From NCBI GenBank assembly GCA_017654935.2, contig CM065704.1:22973766-23037765 (forward strand): a stretch of DNA of 64,000 nt, given 5' to 3'. The notes under the pieces were generated by a model. It was not told where the DNA came from. It saw only the letters and a program-made list of their open reading frames with translations, and ran no database searches. The translations under genes were made by a program, and so were the position numbers. Shown here piece after piece: positions 49,188-62,091 of this stretch; position 1 is the first letter of the stretch, and each line of letters begins with the position of its first letter. The DNA comes from Phymorhynchus buccinoides (Eukaryota > Mollusca > Gastropoda > Neogastropoda > Raphitomidae).

Positions 49188-49580
49188 GGTTAAGATCAGC
49201 CTAGAATTATTTTCATCAAACCGAAAGAAGCAAGCTTTGAGACTGAGGGTCGTGAACATGAGCAGGGTGTGTCTAAAGTACACCTTTAAAAAACAGCTTT
49301 TCTTCTTATTTACTTCGTGACAAATATTTTTTTCTCTCAATATATCTCCTGCTCTTTGTGCAGTGACTTGGCTTCACTCTGTGATCTACTGAGACCCCGA
49401 TTCGCTTTGATGGCAGGGGAGGCAAGCGGGGGGGAAGCTTGCGAGGTTCACGCATTTGTCTCCCTGTCCTTGTGGGGTGTGTGGGGTGTGTTTGCAGTCT
49501 GGCTGCAGCGTCCAGTCACACACATCGATCATAAGGCAGAAGGCACTAGGTTCAATGGAGAAATGGGTTCTAACTCTGAC
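49188..49580. other. Short unique stretch
   Basis: A locally GC-rich block (49380-49560) has no conserved protein on either strand and no matching splice sites. Confidence 0.35.
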
Positions 49581-50178
<598 letters not shown>

Positions 50179-50519
50179 TTACTAAATGATAGAAAGAGAG
50201 ACAAACATGCGGACAGAAAGGCAGAGAGACAGAGGCACAAAGACACCGAGGGAGAGAAAAAGAGACAGAGACTGCGAGAGATAAACAGGCACTTGTTTGA
50301 TGGAGAATTGCTGTTAGATAGAAACAAGAAAGAGGTTGGCTATGGGTCATTCCATAGAGAAATGGAAATGAGAATGTGCACACAAGATAAAAGAAAGAGG
50401 AAGAAGAAGAAATTAGGTTTGAGGTTGCAATTGGCATTTGCACTTAGCAACCTTGGGAACTTGTTAGATAAACTATTTGTCAGCTTTCCAGATAGCATTA
50501 GGCCCTTTACTCAAATGGC

Positions 50520-50924
50520 GGTAAAGGTCAAGATGTGCCACCCCCCTACCTATCTCGGTTAATTGTATTTTTCCGTTATTGCCTTTCTTACCATACATAA
50601 AGCTGTATTTTACGAACATTTTTAGCTAATAACCTTTTTGGAATACTAACCCTAACCCTAGCCCGAACCCTAACCCTACCCCCCACCGTATAAGACGGAA
50701 AAACGCAACGAACCACAACTGTGACAAATCGCGGTGTACTGCAGTACATAGTGGGGGGTAGGGTTAGGTTTAGGGGTAGGGTTAGGGTTAGGGTTAGTAT
50801 TCCAAAAAGGTAATTAGCTAAAAATGTTCCTAAAATACAGCTTTATGTATGGTAAGAAAGGCAAAAACGGAAAAATACAATTAACCGAGAAATGCATGGG
50901 GGGTGGCACATCTTTACCTTTACC
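50520..50924. mobile_element. Telomere-like foldback element, copy T4
   Basis: It is nearly identical to T1, with the same GGTAAAGGTCAAGATGTGCC terminus, C6/G6 bordered CCCTAA/TTAGGG arms and loop palindrome. An exact 8 bp direct repeat, CAAATGGC, flanks it (50512-50519 and 50925-50932). The two independent duplications fix the element ends at GGTAAAGG/CCTTTACC. Confidence 0.9.
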
Positions 50925-50989
50925 CAAATGGCTTTTATCACTGGTTGACATTAGCCTGTACAAAGGGCCAACAGTAAGTAAGAGCTGTA

Positions 50990-51175
50990 CAGTGGAACCT
51001 CCCTTATAAGACCTTCAAAAATCATCCAAAATGAGGTCTTATAACTTAATATAAGGGAGGGGTCTTAAAAAGGAGGTAGTTTTAATACTTACAAAGAAGG
51101 GCAATGACTCAGAGAAGTAGGTCTTATATGGGAGGGAGTCTTATAATGGGAGGTCTTATAAGGGAGGTTCCACTG
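50990..51175. mobile_element. TA-flanked MITE family A, copy A5
   Basis: CAGTGGAACCTCCCTTATAA ... GGGAGGTTCCACTG with TA on both sides. It sits directly after a small repeat shared with 33080-33131. Confidence 0.87.
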
Positions 51176-51179
51176 TACT

Positions 51180-51861
51180 ATAAATGATTTTTTACAGTAT
51201 TGGAATATCATTGTACAACTTTGTCTTTTGCGGAAGACTATGACTCTCTAGACTCTCTGAAAGATTGTTTATTTTGCACAGACTGAGAAACATTGGTATT
51301 AATTCAAACATTCTGCATACATACTATAGTAGCTGCATTGAGTCTGTGCTTACTGTTTCCTTTATGTGTTGGTTTGGAAGTCTGTGTTTGAAGAACAAGC
51401 GTGTGTTGGATGATGTGGTGAATGTGTGTAGTAAAGTTGTTGGAAAGAGAGAGATGGGTTTGAATGAGATGTACGAAAGACGAACCAAGCATACATAAAG
51501 CCAGGAAAATTGTAAATGACACCTCCCATGTTTTGAACAAACATTACAAACTATTACCTTCTGGACGTCGCTACAAAACTTTTAAAGTCAACTCCAGGGC
51601 ACAGAAATCCTTCATCCCCAGATCCATCCACCTCCTAAACTCATGGTCCCTTTAGGTTTAAATGTGTGTTCATCGTGTTAAAAGAAACTATGCATGCTTA
51701 TCCTTAGATGTGTATGTATTCACATATTATGTGTATCTTTAAGCATGTATTATGTGTAACTTTTGCTCCTATTCATGCATGCTGAATGTGGATGTTTTTG
51801 TTATTCTGGCACCTGAACAAAATTTCTCCTTGGGAGATAATAAAGTGAATTTGATTTGATT
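51180..51861 (+). pseudogene. LINE (L2/Rex1-like) 3' end, frameshifted
   Basis: One frame (51265-51498) reads HRLRNIGINSNILHTYYSSC..ESVLTVSFMCWFGS; the next (from about 51464) reads KARKIVNDTSHVLNKHYKLL, then PSGRRYKTFKVNSRAQKSFI and PRSIHLLNS. Together they are the C-terminal end of a non-LTR reverse transcriptase protein, broken by a frameshift near 51470-51498. A ~200 bp 3' UTR ends GATAATAAAGTGAATTTGAT then TTGATTTG, the short tandem tail typical of L2-type elements. 5' truncation is evident, and the element is dead. Confidence 0.82.
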
Positions 51862-52087
51862 TGCACTGGCTCTAGTACTGCAGCCAATTGGATTGGTTGG
51901 CCTTTGGGGACCTTCCCCAACGCCAACTCTCGTCATCAAAACCCATTGGTCGAGAGAGTGGGGATGTACCCTGAGCAAGGTTTCTCCGCTATAAACAAAT
52001 TTTTTACCCCAGCCCGCCGGAATAGCAACTGCCCCCTCTGCTATCTGGCAGTCATTGTCAGAAACGACAGACAGGCCACAACAAGAT
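51862..52087 (+). repeat. Dispersed repeat F, copy F3
   Basis: GCACTGGCTCTAGTACTGCA ... TTGGCCTTTGGGGACCTTCC ... CTCTGCTATCTGGCAGTC. It follows directly on the LINE tail. Related to 22463-22717 and 15214-15690. Confidence 0.65.
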
Positions 52088-52095
52088 AGTATTAA

Positions 52096-52341
52096 CCCTT
52101 TCACCGCCAAAGTCGCATTTTAGCACTGACGGGCTACAGTTATTTAACACCTATGTCAGTAAAAGGCATCAAATTGGGGTCTATTATCCAAATACCCTAT
52201 TGTCTTAGTTTTGGGAAGTAAGGATAGACCTTATTTTAAATATGTCACAGAAGAATCCCCAATACTGCAGATGCATTTTGTTTTCTATCCGGGTAAATTT
52301 AATGGAATTGTTTGGTTGAAATATGGTTGGTGGTGAAAGGG
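52096..52341. mobile_element. piggyBac-like MITE, copy P4
   Basis: CCCTTTCACCGCCAAAGTCG ... GGTGGTGAAAGGG between TTAA (52092-52095 and 52342-52345). It is inverted relative to P1. Confidence 0.85.
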
Positions 52342-52570
52342 TTAAATGCCTTCTCAGTGCTAGCCGGACTTGACGGACTTAAGCAAACATTTGCACATAT
52401 ATATATATTATTAATAAGTTTAGCTCTCTTTCAAACACATGGTCTATATAAAGATATGAAACTCCACAGAAAAAGATGACAAAAAGATAAAACTGCATTC
52501 TCTAGTTTTAGGTAAGACAGAGATGAGGGTCTGTAGAGTTAGATGAGGTTGCTTTTTTATGAGACAATTT

Positions 52571-52853
<283 letters not shown>

Positions 52854-52994
52854 GCACTTGTGTGTGTGTAAAAAGTAAACTAAGAAAAAAAGACACACAA
52901 GCAAGCAAAAAAAATTATTATTGCACTCGCTAATTCAATTGGCTACTCAAGCATTCTGTGATCATAATGGGAAACGGAGCAGAGCAAGTGAGAG

Positions 52995-53342
<348 letters not shown>

Positions 53343-53967
53343 AGAAGCTGCAGGATTTAGCAGGGCAATTGCGGGGGATAAAAACGCCTCAAGAACAATC
53401 CCTGCGCACTTGGTAATCAAATTGGCCTCTTCAACTCATCATCATCATCTCTCTCTCTCTCTCTCTTTGTGGCACTGACAGATTGAAGGAAAGGGAGGAA
53501 TCTGGATGGATGAAAAAGGAAGAGGGGAAGGTGAAAGTTGTATGGGGAGGAGATTTAGAAGGAATACAGAAGAAAGAAAAAAACCAAAAACAATATTACT
53601 GGACATGGTAATCAGAATAGCTATTCACATAATTCTGCACAGAAAATTTAGAAGCATTATTGTAAAGAGTATGAAAATAAGGAAAAACATCCAAAAACAA
53701 TATCACTAGACATGGTAATCAAAATGGCTGTTCTACACAGAAAATTTAGAAGCATTATTGTAAAGAGTATGAAAATAAGGAAAAACATCCAAAAACAATA
53801 TCACTAGACATGGTAATCAAAATGGCTGTTCTACACAGAAAATTTAGAAGCATTATTGTAAAGAGTATGAAAAAAATATATCCAAAAACAATATCACTGG
53901 ACATGGTAATCAAAGAAGCATTATGTTAAAGAGTATAAGCATGAAGAAATCAAGTAATTTTGAGGTA

Positions 53968-54129
53968 CAGTGAAATTCGCTGAAATTTTATTTTGAGATA
54001 GCCAATATTTTTAGTTAAAAAGACCTTTTAGTTTTAGCATAAAGATTATAAAACTGGGACCAGAATATTATTGTGAGCTACCCAGTATTTTTCAGTTACC
54101 CGATTTTGAGTTCAAGCAGGAATTCACTG
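53968..54129. mobile_element. TA-flanked MITE family B, copy B3
   Basis: CAGTGAAATTCGCTGAAATT ... family core (TTTTGAGATAGCCAATATTT) ... AGGAATTCACTG with TA at both ends, inserted in the 100 bp minisatellite. Confidence 0.83.
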
Positions 54130-54244
54130 TAATCAAAATGGCTATTTAGACGATGATCCTAAAGAATATAAAATGAAAAAAAAGTCCAATACCAATATCA
54201 ACGGATGTGGTAATGAAAGCGGCTATTTAGAAGCATTCCGTTGA

Positions 54245-54300
54245 ATAATAATAATAGTAGATAATAGCGCATTACCTCAAAGCGCTTTACAATTGAATAT
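54245..54300 (-). repeat. Retroposon 3' tail, copy G3
   Basis: (AATAA)n-type start, then GATAATAGCGC..CAAAGCGCTTTACAATTGAA. This is the reverse of the tail at 35565. Confidence 0.5.
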
Positions 54301-54828
54301 TCATTAACAAGTAGACAACAAAAATAGTGTTTAAGAATGACACAAACCAGCAACAACGCATATACAAAGCAATTCACGCACACACACACACACACAATTT
54401 ATCGACACCGACTCATTATTCATCTTTCAGCGTGCACACACTACACACAAAACCAAAACACACACAAGCACACATGCATGCTCACACACACACCACAAAA
54501 CACAGCACAAACCTCCTATTCAATCTTCCCTCATGTGCACACAACGATAGACAACTGATCAAATATTTAGGGTGCAGCAGGAAAAAGATCGGTTTTAAGA
54601 GAGGTTTTGAATGAGGAGACTGAGTTGGAGTGTCGGAGAGGAGAAGGCAGAGAATTCCAAAGAGATGGTGCTTGACAGGAAAAAGAATGTTGGCCAGAAA
54701 AAGAACGTTTTTGTTAAAGAGCATATGAAAGAGAGAGAGAGAGACAAAAAACGTCCTAAACCTATATCACTGGATGTCGGATGGAGTAAATCAAAATGGC
54801 TATTTAGAAGCATTAAACTAAAGAACAT

Positions 54829-55127
54829 CCCCCGTGGGGATACCGGGGGGTCTTTTGTATAAACAGTTTCCCCACCTTCTGAAAGTTCTGTGCTTGTAAC
54901 TTCCTCTAATCTTTCACTCTCTTTGACTCTGCCTTTTCCCTTTGCTTACTGTCATCTATTATTCTGCCTTACCGGTCCATTCTCCTGCCCTTTTTTCAAG
55001 AAACACTTTGAAAAAGATTTCCTCCAGCCGAAGTCGGACTTGCTGGGCCTAACTATTTCTTAGGCACATAATGGCAGCATGACGCATCTGCGCTCATAAT
55101 TGACAGGAAACTGATCGAAGAAGAAAG
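54829..55127 (+). mobile_element. (GAA)n-tailed retroposon, copy C6 (best-bounded, 299 bp)
   Basis: It starts CCCCCGTGGGGATACCGGGG. A TATA-like GTATAAACAG follows about 25 bp in, then TTTCCCCACCTTCTG, CTCTTTGACTCTGCC, CCAGCCGAAGTCGGACTTGC and CATAATTGACAGGAAACTG, ending GATCGAAGAAGAAAG. An exact 13 bp direct repeat, AACTAAAGAACAT, flanks it (54816-54828 and 55128-55140). All copies start at the same base, unlike 5'-truncated LINE ends. No ORF or tRNA-type box is present. Confidence 0.88.
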
Positions 55128-55279
55128 AACTAAAGAACATAAAAATGAAGAAAAACATCCTAATACAATATCACTGGATGCAGTAATCATATTATGGTGA
55201 TTTAGAAGCATTAAGTCATTTGACACTGTTCAGAAAAGAAGTTTTAGGAAGGGAGGGAGGCACAGTAAGAAGAGGAGAG

Positions 55280-55860
<581 letters not shown>

Positions 55861-56008
55861 TCAGAGAAGAACTTGAAGAAAGGTTTCAGGCTGGAAATTG
55901 TCATTAAAAAAAAATGTGAAAATTTTAGAAACTTGACAGACAGATATAAAGTGGCAGGCACTTCACCGGAGAAAGAGAGAGGGAGGGTGGGTGGGGAGAG
56001 AAATTGAC

Positions 56009-56010
<2 letters not shown>

Positions 56011-56087
<77 letters not shown>
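56011..56087. repeat. (GA)n microsatellite
   Basis: About 37 units. Confidence 0.95.
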
Positions 56088-56090
<3 letters not shown>

Positions 56091-56815
56091 ACAGGGCAGA
56101 CAGAAACAGATAGACAAAGGAAAAGATTGGATGAGAAAGATCTTGTTTAAATAACACCCCCGTCTCTTGTCTCTTCGCACATCGGTTTCATAGCATTGTG
56201 CCCCATGCCCTGTCTTTTTATGTCCCTGTCTCTTAGTGTCAGAACAGATATATATATATATCTGGTCAGATTAAACATGTTCCAACTACTGAATTGCTGA
56301 ACTTGTTTTACTTTTTATAACTTTCGTTATGTGTATTGACTGCAATTTTTCTAAGCAGATTTACATACTCATACGTTAAAGTGGATAAAATAGACTAGTT
56401 GTAAATGCAAATTTAAATTTTAAGCAGCAAACTTTACTCATCAGCTTTGTGTTCAAATATATACAAAGTCTAGAACTAATGTCTAAAAATAATTATGAAA
56501 TATATATATTTTTAAAATTACATTTATTTTTATACAGTTTTATGTTTTGTACTGAGTCCAACATTCTTTCTAGAACCTATAATTTATAGAATATGATAAA
56601 AGATGTTCCAACATTTCTAGAATATTCCACAACTGAAAATGTTCTAGAATATTCCACCTCTGTAAATTACACAAAATTCTAGAGTCTTGGAACATTCTAG
56701 AATTTTGACAAGTTCTAGAAGTTCATTTCGCCGGGGTTAAATGAGTCCTTAATTCCGTCACTGTGTCTCCTTCTCTATGTGTCCCCATCTCTATATGTCC
56801 CTGTCTCTATTAGGT
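56088..56815. other. AT-rich unique stretch
   Basis: 56560-56720 repeats the motif TTCTAGAA / TTCTAGAATATTCCA about ten times, alternating with AACATTC. No gene is seen. Confidence 0.5.
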
Positions 56816-57049
56816 ATTAGGTACTTTATAGTCAGAGACATCTCTGTGAAATTCGGGTTGCTCCCACCTGGAGAGCGCATTGCAGCCCGAGGCGCGCCAT
56901 CCAATTTTTTTAATTTTCTTGCATGCGAATTTTGTGACTGATGAGGAAGGAAAGGGAGGGGGGTGTAACATTTTGACCAAATGACAACTTTTTCGTTGCC
57001 AATGGGCTTAACATGTACTAAGTGCATGGGCACATGGGACCTCGTCCCA
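56816..57049 (-). mobile_element. tRNA-headed SINE, 5'-truncated copy D4
   Basis: The reverse complement matches D1 from the GATGGGACGAGGTCCCATGT region to the 3' end (CTGACTATAAAGTACCTAAT). The tRNA head is missing. Short inverted CTATGTGTCCCCATCTCTAT / CACATAGAGATGGGGG sequences lie on either side (56775-56800 and 57165-57232). Confidence 0.82.
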
Positions 57050-57164
57050 TCTTGAATCTGAGACTCCCGCCTCTTTGTTTATCCTAACCCTAATCCAAAC
57101 ACTTAAAACCTTAACCTCTAACCCAGTATCCCTCAAGCCCGAATATCCTAATCCGAATGTAACA

Positions 57165-57232
57165 CATAGAGATGGGGGCACATAGAGATGGGGGCACATA
57201 GAGATGGGGACAAATACAGATGGGGGCACAAT
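57165..57232. repeat. ~17 bp tandem repeat (4 copies)
   Basis: The unit is GATGGGGGCACATAGA. Confidence 0.8.
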
Positions 57233-58126
57233 GCTCTGATTCCTGGCACATCTTTTCTAGTTTCCCTTGCATCGTCCGTCCTTCCGTTCAAGCCCCTGCA
57301 ACCTGCACACACTGGGATAATCAAACGGGCAGTTGATCTGCTGGGGGAAAGTAAAGGGCTCCTTAAGTTGAACACATCAAACCATTCCTCCGGCAATCCA
57401 CCCATTCTTAACTGCCCCTTCTCTTTCTTTTCTTTAGGCCATTTCGGTGGGTTTGTGGGTGGGGGTGGGGTGGGGTGGGGTGAGGATTGCTCCCAAAAGG
57501 ATTGCTCCAGAAATAATTACACACTCCAGTGCTAAATATATATTTTTTAATAAATGCCTAGTTTTATTTTAAATGTGTGTGTGTGTGTGTGTGTGTGCGT
57601 GTGCGTGCGCGTGTGTGCATGCATGCAAGTTTTGTGCTTTTATGTCTGTGTGTATATGTGTGTGCGCGCATGTGCATGTAAGCGTGCATATTGCGTGTGG
57701 ATGCATGCATATGTGCACATTGTTAATCTGTCTGTATATAGTCGTTTGATCGGCTGGCCTGTTTTCTATGATGATCAAGTTTTGTACCATTAACGTTCAC
57801 ACAAAACAGCTGGAGGCTGCGACAGGCTCACAGAGCGAGAGCATCTATAATTCACATTGCTTGCTGGTCTTATCCCTTTCGTTTTGTTTTGTCCTCTTCC
57901 TCCGTTTGTTATATTTCTTGCCTATTTTTTTCTCTCTCTGTCTTGCATGCTCATTGCTAGCCATTCATGTCTACAGCATCTTTGCCTAACACAGTTGTTT
58001 GTTTATTTTTGTTCTGTCTTGTTTGTTTGTTTGGTATGACCCGCGAAGTTTACAGAGCGAAAATGATATTGTTTTTGTTGTGTAAGTGGTTGTGTATGTA
58101 TGTGTGTGTGTATGTGTGTGTTTGTT
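57233..58126. other. Stretch without supported gene
   Basis: A GT/GCGT microsatellite (57573-57620) and short random frames. Confidence 0.4.
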
Positions 58127-58745
58127 AACAGCATATCACCATGAAGGAATAAAGATAGGAAGATGAAACTTGATGTGTATGTAGGCTAGGTACTGTAGAT
58201 GTGCCTTTTGGTGTCAAGGTCAAGGTAAAGACCCTGACGTATGACCTAAAAAACTGAAAATCTATCTTTAGCCATATCTCGGGCACCAGTCGACATAGGA
58301 TGTTGAAACTTGGTATGAAGGTGGTTGGCTTATGCTCCTTCCGAATATTGTTGACCAATCAAGGTCAAGGTCAAGGTCAAGGAGATCGCTGGACCCTGAA
58401 AATCGGGGGGTCGGAAAAATGGAGTTCCCGAGATAACAGCATATCACCATGAAGGAATAAGGATAGGAAGATCAAATTTGGCTTGCATATAGGCTAGGTA
58501 CTGTAGATGTGTCTTTTGGTGTCACGGTCAAGGTCATGACCTTGACGTATGACCTTGAAAACTGAAAATCTATTTTTAGCCATATCTTACGCACCAGTCG
58601 ACATAGGATGTTCAAACTTGGTATGAAGGTGGTTTGGCTTATGCTCCTTCCGAATATTGTTGACCAATCAAGGTCACGGTCAAGGTCAAGGAGATCGCTG
58701 GACCCTAAAACTCGGGGGGTCGGAAAAATGAAGTTCCCAAGATGA
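58127..58745. repeat. 308 bp direct tandem duplication with AAGGTC arrays
   Basis: AACAGCATATCACCATGAAG begins each copy (58127 and 58435). The copies are about 95% identical by eye. Each holds GGTCAAGGTCA near the middle and four consecutive AAGGTC units near the end. These form back-to-back AGGTCA hexamers, the half-site of nuclear receptors, though the family resemblance to 16.3-16.7 kb suggests an ordinary dispersed repeat. Confidence 0.88.
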
Positions 58746-58913
58746 AATCAGGTGGGATTGTTGGCTGGGCTCCGCGGGTGATTCTCGAATGCTACATTTG
58801 AAAACTTTTCAATCTAGTTTGTTCTTTGTTTGTCAGGTTTCAGATGACACGTTGCTACTCACATCATGAAACAAAGAAGCGCATATTTATTATTATTTTT
58901 TTTTCAAATGACA

Positions 58914-60200
58914 ATTTACCTCTTTTCCACCTCTCTTTCCTTTTCCACCCCTCTTTTCTTATCTTTTTAACCACTCTCTTTTCCACCTCTCCTTCCTTTT
59001 TTCACCCCTCTTGTCTTATCTTTTTCACTACTCTTTTCCACCTCTCCTTCCTTTTTCCACCCCTCTTGTCTTATCTTTTTAACCACTCTCTTTTCCACCT
59101 CTCCTTCCTTTTCACCCCTCTTTTCTTATCTTTTTCACCACTCTCTTTTTCACCTCTCTTTCCTTTTTTCACCCCTCTTTTCTTATCTTTTCCACCACTC
59201 TCTTTTCCACCTCTCCTTCCTTTTTCCACCCCTCTTTTCTTATCTTTTCCACCTCTCCTTCCTTTTTTCACCCCTCTTGTCTTATCTTTTTAACCACTCT
59301 CTTTTCCACCTCTCCTTCCTTTTTCCACCCCTCTTGTCTTATCTTTTCCACCTCTCCTTCCTTTTTCCACCCCTCTTGTCTTATCTTTTCCACCTCTCCT
59401 TCCTTTTTCCACCCCTCTTGTCTTATCTTTTCCACCTCTCCTTCCTTTTTCCACCCCTCTTTTCTTATCTTTTCCACCTCTCCTTCCTTTTTCCACCCCT
59501 CTTTTCTTATCTTTTCCACTCTTGGTCTTTCTTATCTTTTCCACTCTTTTCCACCTCTCCTTCCTTTTTTCACCCCTCTTTTCTTATCTTTTCCACCTCT
59601 CTTTCCTTCCTTTTTCACCCCTCTTTCTTATCTTTTTAACCACTCTCTTTTCCACCTCTTTCCTTTTTCATCCCTCTTTTCTTATCTTTTCCACCTCTCT
59701 CCTTTTTCACCCCTCTTTTCTTATCCTTTTAACCACTCTCTTTTCCACCTCTTTCCTTTTTCACCCCTCTTTTCTTATCCTTTTAACCACTCTCTTTTCC
59801 ACCTCTTTCCTTTTTCACCCCTCTCTTTCTTATCCTTTTAACCACTCTCTTTTCCACCTCTCTTCCTTTTTCACCCCTCTTTTCTTATCTTTTTAACCAC
59901 CTCTTTTCTCTTCCTTTTTTACCCCTCTTTTCTTATTTTTTTCACCCGTCTCTTCTGATCTTTTCACCACTCTCTTTCCCTTTTCACCCCTCTTATCTGA
60001 TCTTTTTCACCCCTTTTTTTAAATCTTTTTCACCACTCTTTTTCACCTCTTTCCTTTTTCACCCCTCTTTTCTTATCTTTTTCACCACTCTCTTTTCCAT
60101 CTCTTTCCTTTTTCACCCCTCTTTTCTTATCTTTTTCACCACTCTCTTTCCTTTTTCACCCCCTATTCTTATTTCTGTAACCACTCATTTTCTCCCTCTC
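58914..60200. repeat. Pyrimidine minisatellite, ~1.29 kb
   Basis: Units of 42 bp (CTTATCTTTTCCACCTCTCC + TTCCTTTTTCCACCCCTCTT) alternate with 57 bp units that add TTAACCACTCTC. The + strand is almost pure C/T with A only at fixed unit positions. It ends TTTTTTCTTCCAAACAG, which resembles a very strong 3' splice site. Confidence 0.92.
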
Positions 60201-61514
60201 TCGTTTTTTCTTCCAAACAGAACAGTCAGGCATTCACAGCGAGAAATCCTGTCCTGGGAATGGAACACTAAAGCAGCCAGCGTGACAAGATGATCACAGC
60301 TCGACCCTTTACAGCTGATAATGCTTGGTTATTATTATAAAATTAATGCTGATTGCTATAATGGCTGTTTGCCGGGTTATTTACACCGATTTGGATTTCT
60401 TTACAGCAGCTTGCTTGGCTATTCCAGGCATGGTAATGAAGGAAAGGCATATTTCTCTGAAAATACTTGGGGGTTTCAGGAGACATTGTTTAATGATGGT
60501 CTCAATGGGTAAAGAGCCCTTTATTATGCTCAGGGGGCAATTCCTCTTGAGGACAAATATATAACACTGTTCAAACTTGGGGAAAAGGCATCTCATCAAG
60601 CTTGGAACCGCATCTGACATTTGCTTTTCTGCATCCACTTTTGACTGAATTCAGCGAATTCTCTGAAGATTACCATGCCTGTATTCATGCCATGATTTTC
60701 TTTACAGCAGCAGAGCTTAGATTGGTAACGTTGGATGTTCATGCCATTTTCTTTACGGCTGTTTGCTAGGTTATATACAGCCCTCATTATACTGCCACAA
60801 CATGGCGATTATGACAAGCGGCCTCTTCTGAGCAAGGGCCATTAAACAGCTGCCAATGGCTCTGACCGGTATCCTGGAACCAGAGTGACTAATAAACCGG
60901 CTGCCACGCTCAGTGGAGCGGTTATCTTCGGCAAACACACGAGCCTCCGACAGATTGGCCTTTAATTAGTAAAGCACACTTTACATCACTCTGATGCTAG
61001 TTCGATGAACCAAGCACACTTTACATCACATGCCTGTTAGTTCGGACTGAGAAAGTCCTTGCAGACCCAACCACGCCTCTAGCTGTTCGCCTCTAGCTGT
61101 TATAGAACTGCAAATATGTACTGAAACCATATTTGTAGATAAGATAGTAATATTTCTGTTTACGGTTATTTTATCTGCTTATTTTATTTTAGCAGCTGAC
61201 ATGATCATCATGTATATTTTTGACATCTGTAGTCATCCCTTTCCCAAAATGCATGATAGAAATCTGAAAGTGGTAACTTTCTGTCCGTTAACATGTGATT
61301 TATAATGGTACCCCTTATTGTGAAGCATTTTTGGTAAGGGGGACCCTACAGATGTCAAGACTGTATGACAGCAATTGCCATTGAGACAAAGATGATGCAG
61401 AAAACCGCAAACAGTACACACAAACACACAGCCTGGGTGTTGTGCACCGAGAAATGAAAACAAGCCTTGCAAAGCGACAGCACACATCAGGCAATATAAT
61501 ACAACTGCACATAT
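60201..61514. other. Stretch without supported gene
   Basis: Some internal similarity (TTTACAGCAGC near 60402 and 60703; CACTTTACATCAC near 60979 and 61020). No conserved protein is seen. Confidence 0.4.
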
Positions 61515-61582
61515 ATATTTAATAATAATAAACATTTTTATAGCGCTTATTCTCCTTACTGGGCTCTAAACGCTTCACAAGG
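61515..61582 (-). repeat. Retroposon 3' tail, copy G4
   Basis: The minus strand ends AAGCGCTATAAAAATGTTTA followed by TTATTATT. The upstream part (AAGCGTTTAGAGCCCAGTAA) is like G1. Confidence 0.55.
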
Positions 61583-61989
61583 AAGTTAAAAATCTGAGCA
61601 AAAAACAACAACAAAATACACACTTATCATAAGGAACAACACGAAAAAAACTACATTTACATAAATCCAAACCAATACATTTTTCCATGCGGTCACATAC
61701 CCTTTCCCCCCCCCCCCCATCCCCCGCACTACCACCACCCTTCATAATCCAAACCAATACAAATAGCGGTCTGTGCAAGTACTGCACATACCAAGAAAAA
61801 AGGTTAAACTAAGTAGCATTTTTCACATCTATAGCTATGGCGGAAAACCATCGATAATACAGGTCTTTCCTGGTGTTGCAGTACCTCCAGGATCGACCCA
61901 CTATCTGCACATTTATAAATGTCCCACATGTACTTGTACCAGGTCGGAGGACGTTAAAGACATTTTCTTGAGGAAAAAAACAAACAGCA

Positions 61990-62012
61990 CCCCCCCCCCC
62001 CCCCCCCCCCCC
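61990..62012. repeat. Poly-C tract, 23 bases
   Basis: A shorter C run also lies at 61706-61720. Confidence 0.9.
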
Positions 62013-62091
62013 ACCAATAATAACAAACAGTCAAACAAACAAACACAAAGCAGACTCTTTATTTTTTAAGTTTCAGGAGAACAAAGACTGA

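Larger units (their letters stand above)
53582..55219. repeat. ~100 bp minisatellite split by insertions
   Basis: Units of 99-101 bp (AACATCCAAAAACAATATCA ... GACATGGTAATCAAAATGGC ... TTTAGAAGCATTATTG) run from 53582 to 53960. Single diverged units resume at 54130-54243, 54745-54828 and 55128-55219. Between them sit MITE B3 (53968-54129), a stretch with retroposon tail G3 (54244-54744) and retroposon C6 (54829-55127). The repeat register across each break shows they are later insertions. Confidence 0.88.

Noticed and set aside
49380..49560. Candidate upstream MARCHF5 exon in a GC-rich block
   Set aside because: The translation on both strands shows no RING-CH or membrane segment and the splice sites do not match.
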